Assembly: GCA_903642215.1 (NCBI GenBank)
Contig: CAHJWG010000007.1
Location: 62,001 to 126,000, forward strand
Length of the DNA stretch: 64,000 bases
DNA from: Sphingobacteriaceae bacterium
GTDB lineage: Bacteria; Bacteroidota; Bacteroidia; Sphingobacteriales; Sphingobacteriaceae
Direction of reading: 5' to 3'
Shown here one piece after another: positions 7,440 to 16,783 of this stretch. Each line of letters opens with the position of its first letter. Position 1 is the first letter of the stretch. Under the pieces are notes generated by a model, which was not told the origin of the DNA, did no database searches, and was given only the letters and a program-made list of their open reading frames with translations. A program made the translations under genes and the position numbers.

Positions 7440-8288
7440 TCAGTTGGATAAACTTTCCAGTTCGTTCATATCATCCTCAGAAAGCTCTATTGAAGCAGTT
7501 TTCATGTTTTCTTCCAGATGCGCAACACTGGAAGTTCCGGGAATCAGCAAAATATTCGGCGAATGGTGCAATAACCAGCTTAATGCAATTTGCTGTACGG
7601 TTGCACCTTTTTTATCTGCTAATGAAGTAATTTTTTTCATCCCTTCTTCGTTGCCGCCATTTAACGGGAACCACGGAATAAAAGCGATATCGTTTTGTTC
7701 ACAATATTTTAATTCGGCTTCCCATTTGCGGTTATCAACGCTGTACATGTTTTGTACAGAAACAATTTCAACATATTCCTGCGCCTTTTTAATATCTTCA
7801 ACACTTACCTCGGATAAACCAATATGTTTGATTTTACCTTCCTGCTGTGCATTTTTTAAAAAATTCAAGGTATCCTCAAAAGGGACTTTCGGGTCGATAC
7901 GGTGCAGCTGGTACAAATCAATCTGCTCTAACTTCAAGCGTTTTAAACTTCCCTCTAACGCTTCTTTTAAATGATCCGGATGTGCATTTACCGGCCAAAC
8001 ATCCGGCCCGGTACGTATTAATCCGCCTTTTGTGGCAATAACCAATCCGTCGGCATAAGGATGTAAAGCTTCGGCAATTAATTCTTCTGATACATACGGC
8101 CCGTAACTATCGGCAGTATCTATAAAGTTTACGCCCAGTTCTACCGCTTTTTTTAATACGCGGATCGCTTCGTCTTTATCTTTCGGCGGGCCCCAAATTC
8201 CTTTTCCGGTAATACGCATGGCACCGTAGCCTAAACGGTTTACGGTTAAATCTCCGCCGATGGTATAAGTTTTACTGTATGCACTCAT
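7440..8288 (-). CDS. Aldo/keto reductase
   Basis: 282 residues. The catalytic tetrad is Asp57/Tyr62 (FIDTADSYG), Lys87 (IATKGGL) and His129 (YQLHRIDP). The cofactor-binding C-terminal motif is IPGTSSVAHLEEN. It is shorter than the AKR at 3983 and belongs to the compact oxidoreductase/YdbC-like branch that reduces aldehydes or ketones with NADPH. ATG 8288 is the only sensible start. It is monocistronic, with its own terminator. The substrate is unknown. Confidence 0.9.
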   Translation of the reverse strand: MSAYSKTYTIGGDLTVNRLGYGAMRITGKGIWGPPKDKDEAIRVLKKAVELGVNFIDTADSYGPYVSEELIAEALHPYADGLVIATKGGLIRTGPDVWPVNAHPDHLKEALEGSLKRLKLEQIDLYQLHRIDPKVPFEDTLNFLKNAQQEGKIKHIGLSEVSVEDIKKAQEYVEIVSVQNMYSVDNRKWEAELKYCEQNDIAFIPWFPLNGGNEEGMKKITSLADKKGATVQQIALSWLLHHSPNILLIPGTSSVAHLEENMKTASIELSEDDMNELESLSN

Positions 8289-8477
8289 TGCTTTTTGTTT
8301 AATTTATAGTTTAACAGCAACATTTAAACATTGTTCTTTTAAGTATAGCAGCTGTGTCTGTCTTTCGTGCAAAATTTTAGAATTGAGTTTTTAGTTAAAT
8401 TATTGTTTGGATAGAATCTTTTTTAAATAAATGTCGTAACAGGCAAAAGTATGCTGATCTGCTTATCGTAATTTTAA

Positions 8478-10313
8478 ATGCAAAACCCCTACGTTTCCCT
8501 GTTAAAAACAGCCTGGCAATATGCCGGAGAAGATCGAAAACTATACCTCCTTATTTACGCCATGTTTATCTGCGCAAACCTGGTAGCTGCCGTAAACCCG
8601 TTTTTTTATGGCTGGTTTGTAGATGCTATTCAAAAAAAAGGAGCCGGCATTATAGCTTCCGTTTGGTTATATGCTGCTGGATTCCTTTGTTTACGACTGG
8701 CAGAATGGGCTTTCCACGGGCCGGCGCGCGTAATGGAACGCCAGCTTGCTTTTAAAATATCCCAGAATTATTTAGATGAAATTTACAAGCAGCTTATCCA
8801 TCTTCCGGTAAGCTGGCACAAAGATAATCATAGCGGCGCTACCATAAACCGACTGCGTAAAGCGTATTCGGCTTTGAAGGATTTCTTCCAAGTCGGATTT
8901 ATTTATGTGCAATCCTTGCTAAAGTTTGTAATTTCTTTTTCGGTGATGCTTTATTTTTCGCCGTTATTTGGCGCAATTGCAATTGGTTTAGGCGTGGTAA
9001 CTTTCATTGTGATTTTTAAATTTGATAAGCCTTATATTTCATCGTTAAAAGAAGTAAACGAAGCTGACCATAAAGTTTCTTCCAATCTATTCGACAGCCT
9101 TTCTAACATCATGACGGTGATTACGCTTCGTTTAGAAAAACGGGTTCACGCCGGATTAATCGAAAAAGTAAAGGCTGTTTTCCCTCCGTTTAAAAAGAAT
9201 ATAATTATTAACGAGTGGAAATGGTTTACCGCACAAATGCTGGTTGCTTCTATTTATGTGGTAATGGTTGTGGGTTACGTTTATCAGCATACACAGCCGG
9301 GCCATGTTTTTATGCTGGGCGGCCTGGTAACGCTGCTCGGTTTCGTTAATCAGTTTACCAGTGTTTTTAATGATTTTGCCCAGCAGTACAGCCAAATTGT
9401 TCAGTTTCATACTGATGTAGAAACGGCAAACATGATAGAAGTTGCTTTTAAGCAGGAACACAGGGCATTTAAGGAAACGCATTTACCCACAACCTGGGAG
9501 AATATCACCATTACCAACCTCAATTTTTCTCACCCTAAAAACAGCAATACAACGCCCATTGTTAATGCCAAAGGACAATTAAGCCCGTTGCCGGTTTGGA
9601 AAAAATCGTACGGCTTGCAAGCGTTAAACCTGTGTATTCATCGTGGCCGGCGCATTGCTTTAATCGGCGAAAGCGGCTGCGGAAAAAGTACTTTATTATC
9701 TTTATTAAGAGGATTGTACGAACCGTCTTTAAATTCTGGAATTGAAGTTGACGGCCGGCAGGAAATGGATTTTGGCCAAGTTGCCAATGCGGTAACTTTG
9801 TTTCCGCAGGAACCGGAAATTTTTGAAGCTTCTTTTAAGTATAATATTACGTTGGGTTTGCCTTTTAAAAAGGAAGAAGTAGATCGCGTTTGCGAAGTTA
9901 CCCGGCTTGCAGCAGTTTTAGAAAATCTGGAAGCTGGCGTAGAATCTTTTATTCAGGAAAAAGGTGTTAATCTTTCCGGCGGACAAAAGCAGCGGTTAGC
10001 ACTTGCCAGAGGCGTATTGGCCGCACACTCCAGCAGTATTATTTTGCTGGACGAACCAACCAGCAGCATGGACCCGAAAACAGAAAAGGAAATCTACCAA
10101 AACCTGTTTAAAGAATTTGAAGGTAAAACGGTGATTTCCAGCTTGCACCGTTTACATTTATTGCAGTATTTCGATTATATTTATGTATTGGATAAAGGCC
10201 GGATTGCAGAAGAAGGTTCGCTGGATAATTTGCTTGTAAACGGCATATTATTTAACAAACTATGGAACCATCAGCAAAAACACAAAGAAGATGCAACCGC
10301 CGAAATACTGTGA
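8478..10313 (+). CDS. ABC exporter, fused membrane and ATPase domains
   Basis: 611 residues, a half-transporter with an N-terminal six-helix ABC transmembrane domain (about 15-310) and a C-terminal nucleotide-binding domain. Walker A GESGCGKST is at 397-405, the signature LSGGQKQR at about 499 and Walker B IILLDEPT at about 520-527 with catalytic Glu526. The switch region ISSLHRLHLL carries the H-loop His. It should work as a homodimer exporting a lipid, peptide or drug. An insertion (SHPKNSNTTPIVNAKGQL, about 352-369) before the ATPase core is unusual. It is monocistronic and the substrate is unknown. Confidence 0.92.
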   Translation: MQNPYVSLLKTAWQYAGEDRKLYLLIYAMFICANLVAAVNPFFYGWFVDAIQKKGAGIIASVWLYAAGFLCLRLAEWAFHGPARVMERQLAFKISQNYLDEIYKQLIHLPVSWHKDNHSGATINRLRKAYSALKDFFQVGFIYVQSLLKFVISFSVMLYFSPLFGAIAIGLGVVTFIVIFKFDKPYISSLKEVNEADHKVSSNLFDSLSNIMTVITLRLEKRVHAGLIEKVKAVFPPFKKNIIINEWKWFTAQMLVASIYVVMVVGYVYQHTQPGHVFMLGGLVTLLGFVNQFTSVFNDFAQQYSQIVQFHTDVETANMIEVAFKQEHRAFKETHLPTTWENITITNLNFSHPKNSNTTPIVNAKGQLSPLPVWKKSYGLQALNLCIHRGRRIALIGESGCGKSTLLSLLRGLYEPSLNSGIEVDGRQEMDFGQVANAVTLFPQEPEIFEASFKYNITLGLPFKKEEVDRVCEVTRLAAVLENLEAGVESFIQEKGVNLSGGQKQRLALARGVLAAHSSSIILLDEPTSSMDPKTEKEIYQNLFKEFEGKTVISSLHRLHLLQYFDYIYVLDKGRIAEEGSLDNLLVNGILFNKLWNHQQKHKEDATAEIL

Positions 10314-10394
10314 TTTTAATATTTACAAACTGGTAGTGCAATTTAAAACCGGAGAATAAGAACAGGATTAAAACTTACAAGTGTCCGAAAAACT

Positions 10395-10443
10395 TTTTTG
10401 TCATGCCGAACTTATTTCGGTATCTCACAAGTAAGGTTTAAAA
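10395..10443. repeat. Dispersed repeat family B, copy 1
   Basis: Contains GTCATGCCGAACTTATTTCGG followed by TATCTCACAAGTAAGG and TTTAAAA, matching the copy at 11887-11936 with few changes. The inner CCGAA/TTCGG forms a short hairpin. The 470-bp gap between the ABC gene and the lipoprotein gene holds this repeat, a family A half-site and no credible ORF. Confidence 0.65.
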
Positions 10444-10523
10444 TTTAACATTAGTGCTTTCCTTACTGGTCGGTACTTTTAATCCAATCTAACTTCTATT
10501 TTCAATCCAAGTAACAAAACCGG

Positions 10524-10548
10524 CATACTTCTTTTAGCACCTAAAAAA
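10524..10548. repeat. Family A half-site
   Basis: CATACTTCTTTTAGCACC followed by TAAAAAA; only the left arm is present. Confidence 0.5.
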
Positions 10549-10784
10549 CTTATAAGTATAATGATAATTTAACAATTACCTAACCTAATATTAATTTGCT
10601 TTTTTAACACGAAGCTTGTATGTTTATGATAACCAAATTGTTGCCTGGCAAGTTTTTAGGTTAATCTTTAAATATTGTCAGTTTCTTCTACTGCTTCTAC
10701 CGTATAAACTTTTGCTTTTATTTCTGTTGCTCATAGTTTTATAAAAATGCTGCTTTAAAATGATTTTAACCTATAAAAAACTAT

Positions 10785-11300
10785 ATGAAAAACAAACTTA
10801 AAATTTTACTTATCATACCATTCCTATCAATGTTGTTGGCAGCATCCTGCAAGAAAGACGATCTGCCAAAAGCGACCCAAAGCGGTGCAAATACAATGGC
10901 TGCGAAAGTTGATGGCAAAGTTTGGCAGAAGAAAGCTTGTACAAGTTGTATCGGTGGAGGGTCAGCATTAGAAATTAATTATGATGATAGAAATTTCTTT
11001 GGTGTTTCAGGACAAAACAGAGATCAAAATATACTTGTAACTTTTGTTATCACGTCTTTGAAGTCAACCAGAACATATGAACTAACGTCTCAGAATCTAA
11101 ATTATGCTCAAATATATAGTAGTAATGATCATAAAACCTATTATACTTCAACAAGCAATACAGGGCAAGTAAACATCACTAAACTTGATCTTGAAAATCA
11201 CATCATATCAGGAACATTTAATTTTACTGCTGAGGATGAAAACAATCCGGCCAATACAATTAAAGTTACCGATGGCAGGTTTGACGTTAAATTTAGGTAA
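10785..11300 (+). CDS. Lipoprotein of the DUF6252 type
   Basis: 171 residues. A short signal peptide ends in the lipobox LLAAS-C22, followed by KKDD, so it is a secreted lipoprotein. The mature part is a small beta domain with GSALEINYDDRNF, a repeated strand pattern and the closing motif ISGTFNFTAEDE...VTDGRFDVKF, as in DUF6252 proteins. These are found widely in Bacteroidota with no known reaction. It is monocistronic and followed by the decayed gene at 11375. Confidence 0.75.
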   Translation: MKNKLKILLIIPFLSMLLAASCKKDDLPKATQSGANTMAAKVDGKVWQKKACTSCIGGGSALEINYDDRNFFGVSGQNRDQNILVTFVITSLKSTRTYELTSQNLNYAQIYSSNDHKTYYTSTSNTGQVNITKLDLENHIISGTFNFTAEDENNPANTIKVTDGRFDVKFR

Positions 11301-11374
11301 GCAGAAATAACCTTCTAAACTCTTACAATAAAGTTAATGCCCTCATATCAATTAATTTTTAAAATATTTTGTTT

Positions 11375-11696
11375 ATGAAAAAAAAATTTACTTACACTCT
11401 CGTTTTTGTAAGTGCTTTTTTATTTAGCACACAAGTTTATTCACAACAGTCGGATAGTTTAAAAAAAGCATAGGTTAAATATTTGAGCAAAGATTTATCT
11501 TTATCAGAATCATCTGCTGCACAAGTAGTAACTGGAGTTATACAACGATAAAGGAAAGGTGCTTAAATCCGGCAAGAGCGGTAATGGTAAAGGGGTGGTT
11601 TTAAACACATCTGAAATACAGAACGGCAATTACTTTTTGCATATAAGGGATGGTAAAGAAGTTATCCGGAAACAGGTGATTATCCGGCATCAATAA
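11375..11696 (+). pseudogene. Remnant of a secreted protein with T9SS C-terminal sorting domain
   Basis: ATG 11375 starts a perfect signal peptide (MKKKFTYTLVFVSAFLFS, then VYSQQ), but the frame stops at 11471. A second piece (KYLSKDLSLSESSAAQVV) follows in the same frame and stops near 11551. From about 11544 a shifted frame reads YNDKGKVLKSGK, LNTSEIQNGNYFLHI and KEVIRKQVIIR, ending at TAA 11694. That last block is a typical type A T9SS C-terminal domain. The body of the cargo protein is missing, so deletion plus frameshift is the simplest reading. Confidence 0.7.
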
Positions 11697-11722
11697 CTGC
11701 AAGCTATCTCAGTTTTTTACCG

Positions 11723-11770
11723 ATAAAAGAAGTATGGCCGGGAATCCTTTTCCGGCCATACTTCTTTTAT
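11723..11770. repeat. Family A hairpin, 19-bp perfect arms, inside-out order
   Basis: The arm at 11723-11741 (ATAAAAGAAGTATGGCCGG) is exactly complementary to 11752-11770 around a 10-nt loop. It contains the family A core in inside-out order with an added GGCCGG. A T run follows on the plus strand, so it could terminate transcription. Confidence 0.75.
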
Positions 11771-11886
11771 TACCTGTTTTTTTATTACCCTTCCGTTGGC
11801 TTCATTCCACTAAAAGCATCCGGTTTTTTAATGCGTTCTTGTTGTACCGGTTTGTCGGGATTATAAATTACAAGTATTTGAACAAC

Positions 11887-11936
11887 TTTTTGTCATGCCG
11901 AACTTGTTTCGGCATCCCGCAAGCAAGGTTTAAAAG
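11887..11936. repeat. Dispersed repeat family B, copy 2
   Basis: TTTTTGTCATGCCGAACTTG followed by TTTCGGCATCCCGCAAGC and AAGGTTTAAAA. It aligns over about 48 bp with 10395-10443. The extended CCGAAC/GTTTCGG hairpin is stronger in this copy. Confidence 0.7.
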
Positions 11937-12033
11937 TTGGTATTAGTAGTTATCTTTTTGATGAGGTGCCGAAATAAATCCGGTATGGCCGACTAAACAA
12001 AAACACTGTCGGACATTCGGGATTATAAAAATT

Positions 12034-12072
12034 GTGCATGAAGAAGAACTAAAGAAATTCTTTTTCATGCAC
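12034..12072 (-). terminator. Intrinsic terminator downstream of the sugar dehydrogenase gene
   Basis: GTGCATGAAGAAGAA (12034-12048) pairs over 15 bp with TTCTTTTTCATGCAC (12058-12072), with one G-T pair and a 9-nt loop. On the minus strand it is followed by AATTTTTAT. It lies 83 bp past the stop at 12155. Confidence 0.75.
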
Positions 12073-12154
12073 AACTTACTATATATTTTTACTAATTAAC
12101 GTCATTTGGCAATGCTAATACAACCACGTTAATTAACAATATAAAGGCAATTAA

Positions 12155-13423
12155 TTAACCTTTTACGATCTTATAAATACCGCATTTCTTATTTCCGGGA
12201 CCGGTATCCGGGTTGGTTAAAATGTATAACTCACCCGTATTGTCTTCGTTAATCCCGGTTATCTTTAAATTGGCCGGTATATTTTGTAAACTAATCTTAC
12301 CACGCAGCCAGTTGTTGTTTGATTTTTGCAGGTAGAATATTGGCCCTGTCCAATCGGCAAATACATACTTACTTTTCAAAGCAGGCAATTGGTTTCCGTT
12401 ATAAACATAGCCACCCATAACAGATATACCCTCTTTATGGTCATATTCTGTAATCGGCATGGTAATCCCTTTAATGTTACAACCGGTTTCAGGTGTATTG
12501 GTAGCATTATGGCAATGCGTCCCTTCAACTATTCTCCAGCCATAATTAGCACCTTTTTTAACAATGTCAACTTCTTCCCAAAGATCCTGGCCAACTTCTC
12601 CGGCAAACAATTGCTTGGTTACTTTATCAAAAGAAAACCTGTACGGATTACGGAAACCATATGCCCATATTTCCGGTTTAACATCCGGTTTGCCAACAAA
12701 AGGATTATCTTTCGGTACAACATAACCAGAATCAGTGTTAATATCTACACGCAATATTTTACCAAGCCAGGTATTCATATTCTGGCCGTTACCAATCGTG
12801 CCATGTTTATCGTGCTGGCCTCCGCCATCACCTAAAGAAATATACAGATAACCATCAGGGCCAAATTTAAGGCATCCGCCATCGTGGTTTCCATCCGGTT
12901 TTTCTACCGCCATTATAATACGGCCGCTATTAGGGTCAACATGGTCGGCATCTGTTAATTTATATTCTGCCACAACATCTGTATGATCAGATTTCTGAGT
13001 AGATTTCCTGCTGTAAAACACGTAGAATTTTTTATTGGAGCTAAATTGCGGGTGCAGGGTTATGCCCAGCAAACCGCGTTCCTCGTACCCGTTATTAATT
13101 TTAAGCATGATACTGCGCAGGTCAAGCAGCGGTGTATCGTTCAGTTTACCGTTTCTGATCACCCAGATTTTACCCGCTTGTTCTGTAACCCAGGTATCAC
13201 CGTTGCCAGGGAAAGCCATATCGGTTAGTGCTTCCAAAGTGTCGGTAATTTTTTGAACTTTTAATGTGATAAGTGCCGGGGCAGCACTCTTTTTTTTGAT
13301 GGTTTTATGCGTAACATAAGAAGAAAACACACCGACGGAAATACTTAAAGCCAACACGATAACCAGAAAGGACTTGCCGTTTGACAGTTTTGAAGGAAAT
13401 TTATTTTGAATCAACTTTTTCAT
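12155..13423 (-). CDS. PQQ-dependent sugar dehydrogenase (GSDH family), membrane-anchored or secreted
   Basis: 422 residues. An N-terminal hydrophobic segment (about 18-38) places the rest outside the inner membrane. The body is a six-bladed propeller of the soluble glucose/sorbosone dehydrogenase family: LTDMAFPGNGDTWVTEQAG, ERGLLGITLHPQF (with the active-site His), GDGGGQHDKHGTIGNGQN, EIWAYGFRNPYRFSFD and GANYGWRIVEG. Family members oxidise sugars with PQQ and pass electrons to a carrier. The upstream minus-strand genes encode a TonB receptor (13691) and a c-type cytochrome (16164), a plausible cofactor-uptake and electron-acceptor set. The exact sugar is unknown. Confidence 0.85.
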   Translation of the reverse strand: MKKLIQNKFPSKLSNGKSFLVIVLALSISVGVFSSYVTHKTIKKKSAAPALITLKVQKITDTLEALTDMAFPGNGDTWVTEQAGKIWVIRNGKLNDTPLLDLRSIMLKINNGYEERGLLGITLHPQFSSNKKFYVFYSRKSTQKSDHTDVVAEYKLTDADHVDPNSGRIIMAVEKPDGNHDGGCLKFGPDGYLYISLGDGGGQHDKHGTIGNGQNMNTWLGKILRVDINTDSGYVVPKDNPFVGKPDVKPEIWAYGFRNPYRFSFDKVTKQLFAGEVGQDLWEEVDIVKKGANYGWRIVEGTHCHNATNTPETGCNIKGITMPITEYDHKEGISVMGGYVYNGNQLPALKSKYVFADWTGPIFYLQKSNNNWLRGKISLQNIPANLKITGINEDNTGELYILTNPDTGPGNKKCGIYKIVKG

Positions 13424-13516
13424 AAAACGTTATTATAGGTAATTTACTAAGACAGAAGTTATATTGCGAAGATAACAAGAAACTAAATGGCTGTTTGGTT
13501 TTGTTTAACCTATTTT

Positions 13517-13604
13517 GATGCTTCTTTTATCACCTGATAATTAGTGTACTCTTTGTATCGATATAAATATATGGGCGAGATTTTTATGGTGATAAAAGAA
13601 GTAT
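13517..13604. repeat. Family A element, full length
   Basis: GATGCTTCTTTTATCACC at the left and GGTGATAAAAGAAGTAT at the right enclose about 54 bp. It lies between the TonB receptor gene and the sugar dehydrogenase gene. Confidence 0.75.
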
Positions 13605-13630
13605 TGCAAGGTTTTTGTTTAATTGGTCAT

Positions 13631-13655
13631 GATGCTTCTTTTATGCCTGTAAATT
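13631..13655. repeat. Family A half-site
   Basis: GATGCTTCTTTTATGCC followed by TGTAAA; this is the GCC version of the arm, placed directly behind the TonB receptor gene. Confidence 0.5.
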
Positions 13656-13690
13656 TGGTATGCTATCATAATAAATCAACATAAAATCCA

Positions 13691-16117
13691 TTAAAAATCA
13701 GTCCTTAAACTTACGCCCAATGTACGCGGATTACCTAAATGGGCCGCGCCGAAGTCATAAGCATAATCTATATAATGCTTGTTAAACAAGTTGGCCGTCC
13801 AAAAAAACACACTTACTTTTTTGGCTGAGAAACCTATTCTGCTGTTAAATAAATGATAAGCATCTTGCTTAACCTGGTTGCCCAAGTCAAAATATTCATC
13901 GCCCAAATAACGCCATTCGCCGCGGACAACCAATTTATACAAGTTGCTTGTACCGATAGCATAATTGTATTGTAGTGCCAGCATCGAAGTAACATCGGGC
14001 GTAAAAACCTGATGATTACCGGTTAAATTTACAGCCTCGCCGTTTGATGCCAGATACAAGGATTTATACCGTGCATGTGTATAACCAAAATTGTATTCCG
14101 CCTCAAGTCCTTTCAACGGTTTTACAGCCAGTTCAAGCTCGGCACCTTTACTCTCCAGCTTTCCCGCGTTTTGTGTAATGGTGATGGCATCAGGCAAAAT
14201 AAGAGTTGGCACCTGGGCATTATTAATCCGCGTAAAAAACAAGGTTGCATTCACTCTGAAGCGGTTATCCAGAAATGTGTTTTTACTGCCTAACTCAAAA
14301 TTATTACTTGTTTCGGGTTTGTAATTATAAAGAGGCGGCTGGCTTGGATCAGAACCTAACTGACTAATGCCGCCCGTTCGGAAACCGCGGCTATACCCGC
14401 CAAACAGGTTATTTGCATCGCTGATATGATAAGCCAAACTTACTTTAGGCGAAAAAGCTTTAAAGCTTGCTTTGGATGAAGTATCTGCACGGGTAACGAC
14501 AGCATCCTGCCCGTCAAGCTGAAATTCTCCTTTTATAGTTTCTTTGTTATGCTGATAATCATACCGTAAACCCAAAATTATATCCAATTTGTTGCTTAGC
14601 TTGTAAGTTCCCTGTCCAAAAATAGCCAGCCCGTAAATGCTTTGTTTATTAATGCTAATACCTGTGGAATCTGCAATTGCGCCCAGCAAAGCGGCATCAT
14701 TGCCATAATGGACACCTTGTTTTACCGGATTGCTTTCGTAAAACCCGTACAGCCCGCCTACCCAGTTAAAACGGGAGTTTGTATTTGCCGGAGATGAGAA
14801 CCTAAACTCCTGCGTACCTACTTTTACCTTATTAAATGCGCTGCCGTAATTATTAACGATAGATACGCCATCAATAGGAGAAAAATCAGCATCGATAGGG
14901 CTGGTATAATAACGATAGTTTGATTGATAAGCACTTTGCGAACTGAAGTTAAAGCCTTTGCCGGTATAATTTACAGCTAACGAAGCGTTTAAAATATTAT
15001 CAACAAGTTTTGTGGTATTATTTTGATTAACCGTAAAAGGCTGACTTAATGCGGTCATAGGATCTGAAGCCAACGGAAACGCGCCGTTGTTCCGGTTTTC
15101 TACATGTTTAACATTCAGCGTAAATGATAACTTTTGACTGGCCAGGTATTTTAAATAATAATTACCCATAAAGCTGTGCTGGTTATCAAATTTTGTGTTG
15201 TTAAACAAGTTGGTATAAAACCCGTCCTGCCGGGTAAACAACCCAGATACACCCAAAAAAAGCTTGTCTTTTATCAGCGCAGTGCGCAAACCTAAGTTGT
15301 AACGCTGCTGGTTATAATTGCCAAAATCAAGCTCGGCAAAGCCGCGGGTTTCATTACTTGGTTGTTTGGTAATAATGTTGATTACGCCACCCAAAGCGTT
15401 CCGCCCGTATAAAGTACCTTGCGGGCCGCGCAAAACTTCTATGCGTTCTATATCCTCTAACTGGGCAATGTAGGTATCCAAACCAAACTGGTTTACGCCA
15501 TCAATATAAGTAGCTACTGCCGGGTCGTACGATGTAGTAGTAATTCCCCTGATAGAAGTTACGTTGCGGTTATCGCCCGGATTGGCCGATGTTAAATTAG
15601 GCACCATTGCCGTAATATCCTTAATATTCCACAACTTGGCATCCTGCACTTGCTGCGCTGAAAAAGTTGAAAGGCTTAAAGGCAGTTTTTGTGGTTGCTC
15701 GTCGCTTTTTTGGGCGGAAACGATAACTTCATCCAGCTGCCTCGTGGCTTCGGTAAGGGTTAAATCGATTTTCTCCCCGTTTTTAAAATCAATTTCTTTG
15801 ATCAACGTCGCGTATCCCGCCGCACTAACCCGAATGGTATATTTTCCGGTTTGGAGGTTTTGAAATTTGAACTCACCGTTTGTATTTGTACTTGCGGTTA
15901 AATCGGTGTTTAATAAATAAACCGTTGCGCCCGCAACAGCTTCATGATTGTTATGGTAAACGCCTCCTGTGATTGTTATTGCCTGAGCCTTTACAGCGGC
16001 AGGTAACCACATCACTAATATCATAATTAAACCGCTGCATATATTTTTAAGGTGGGTTATGGTTCGTAAATCCTTAAAAAATATTGATATTAAGCATTTA
16101 TTTATAAATAATCTCAT
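13691..16117 (-). CDS. TonB-dependent outer-membrane receptor
   Basis: 808 residues. A signal peptide ends near AAVKAQA, then a carboxypeptidase-like domain (ITGGVYHNNHEAVAGATVYL, about 48-130) and a plug with IRGITTTSYDPAVATYIDGV and IERIEVLRGPQGTLYGRNALGGVINI. A 22-strand barrel follows, ending in the outer-membrane signature GVSLRTDF with a terminal Phe. The first ATG is kept, although an internal Met about 32 residues in would also leave a signal peptide. It lies between the cytochrome c and PQQ dehydrogenase genes on the same strand, so PQQ or a sugar may be its ligand; this is inference. There is no SusD-like partner. Confidence 0.9.
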   Translation of the reverse strand: MRLFINKCLISIFFKDLRTITHLKNICSGLIMILVMWLPAAVKAQAITITGGVYHNNHEAVAGATVYLLNTDLTASTNTNGEFKFQNLQTGKYTIRVSAAGYATLIKEIDFKNGEKIDLTLTEATRQLDEVIVSAQKSDEQPQKLPLSLSTFSAQQVQDAKLWNIKDITAMVPNLTSANPGDNRNVTSIRGITTTSYDPAVATYIDGVNQFGLDTYIAQLEDIERIEVLRGPQGTLYGRNALGGVINIITKQPSNETRGFAELDFGNYNQQRYNLGLRTALIKDKLFLGVSGLFTRQDGFYTNLFNNTKFDNQHSFMGNYYLKYLASQKLSFTLNVKHVENRNNGAFPLASDPMTALSQPFTVNQNNTTKLVDNILNASLAVNYTGKGFNFSSQSAYQSNYRYYTSPIDADFSPIDGVSIVNNYGSAFNKVKVGTQEFRFSSPANTNSRFNWVGGLYGFYESNPVKQGVHYGNDAALLGAIADSTGISINKQSIYGLAIFGQGTYKLSNKLDIILGLRYDYQHNKETIKGEFQLDGQDAVVTRADTSSKASFKAFSPKVSLAYHISDANNLFGGYSRGFRTGGISQLGSDPSQPPLYNYKPETSNNFELGSKNTFLDNRFRVNATLFFTRINNAQVPTLILPDAITITQNAGKLESKGAELELAVKPLKGLEAEYNFGYTHARYKSLYLASNGEAVNLTGNHQVFTPDVTSMLALQYNYAIGTSNLYKLVVRGEWRYLGDEYFDLGNQVKQDAYHLFNSRIGFSAKKVSVFFWTANLFNKHYIDYAYDFGAAHLGNPRTLGVSLRTDF

Positions 16118-16163
16118 TTGTTATATATCTCCGTTGTTGCTAACTGTCCGTTTTTACAAATGA

Positions 16164-16553
16164 TTATTTAATGCTTAAAATATATTTAACCATTTTTTTA
16201 ACATCAGTAGCTGCCAGAGTTGGATGCGGCGACATGGCAACCGGCCCCCAAACACCACTGCCGCCATTCATAATTTTTGCAATCAAATAATTGTAGTTTT
16301 CATCTGTAGGCGGATATTTTGCAGCCACGTCCTTATAAGCCGGCCCTATTAATTTTATATCCAGCCTGTGGCAGCTCAGGCAATCAGATTTTGCAATCAG
16401 GGCTTCACCTTGCTGGGTATCAGACACGATTTTTTTAGGATGGATAGCTTTTGCCAAAGGTTTTTTGTGCGTAGTTTGTGCCAGTGCAGTGTTTGATTTG
16501 TAGAACATAGCAGCAGTAATTACTATCAGCAGTGCGGTTAATTTTTGTTTCAT
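16164..16553 (-). CDS. Small periplasmic c-type cytochrome
   Basis: 129 residues with an N-terminal signal peptide (ends ALAQ). A single heme site C58-LS-C61-H62 and a likely axial Met107 in VAMSPHP fit a class I cytochrome c. Length and motif resemble c-type cytochromes that serve as electron acceptors of periplasmic dehydrogenases. It is the first gene of a minus-strand run with the TonB receptor (46 bp gap) and, after a repeat, the PQQ sugar dehydrogenase. Electron transfer from that enzyme is inferred from context. Confidence 0.85.
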   Translation of the reverse strand: MKQKLTALLIVITAAMFYKSNTALAQTTHKKPLAKAIHPKKIVSDTQQGEALIAKSDCLSCHRLDIKLIGPAYKDVAAKYPPTDENYNYLIAKIMNGGSGVWGPVAMSPHPTLAATDVKKMVKYILSIK

Positions 16554-16783
16554 GGATTTTATAAGGATTGATTTATTTTAGTGTGGCTTATTAATCAGCA
16601 TAAATAACTGTGTACGATAAATGGTAACTCTGATGATTTAATGATATTATTAAAATTTTTTCATCTATAATGTTTTACAAGAATCTAATTTAGATTCAAT
16701 GTACAAAACATCTCCTTTCATTAGTATGTGCAACGAATTATTTACAACACGGCACAATATTACGGCTGCAATAATAAAATTTT

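Noticed and set aside
13691-16117. SusC/SusD-type glycan uptake locus
   Set aside because: The receptor has no SusD-like lipoprotein beside it, and neither do the other receptors in the window.
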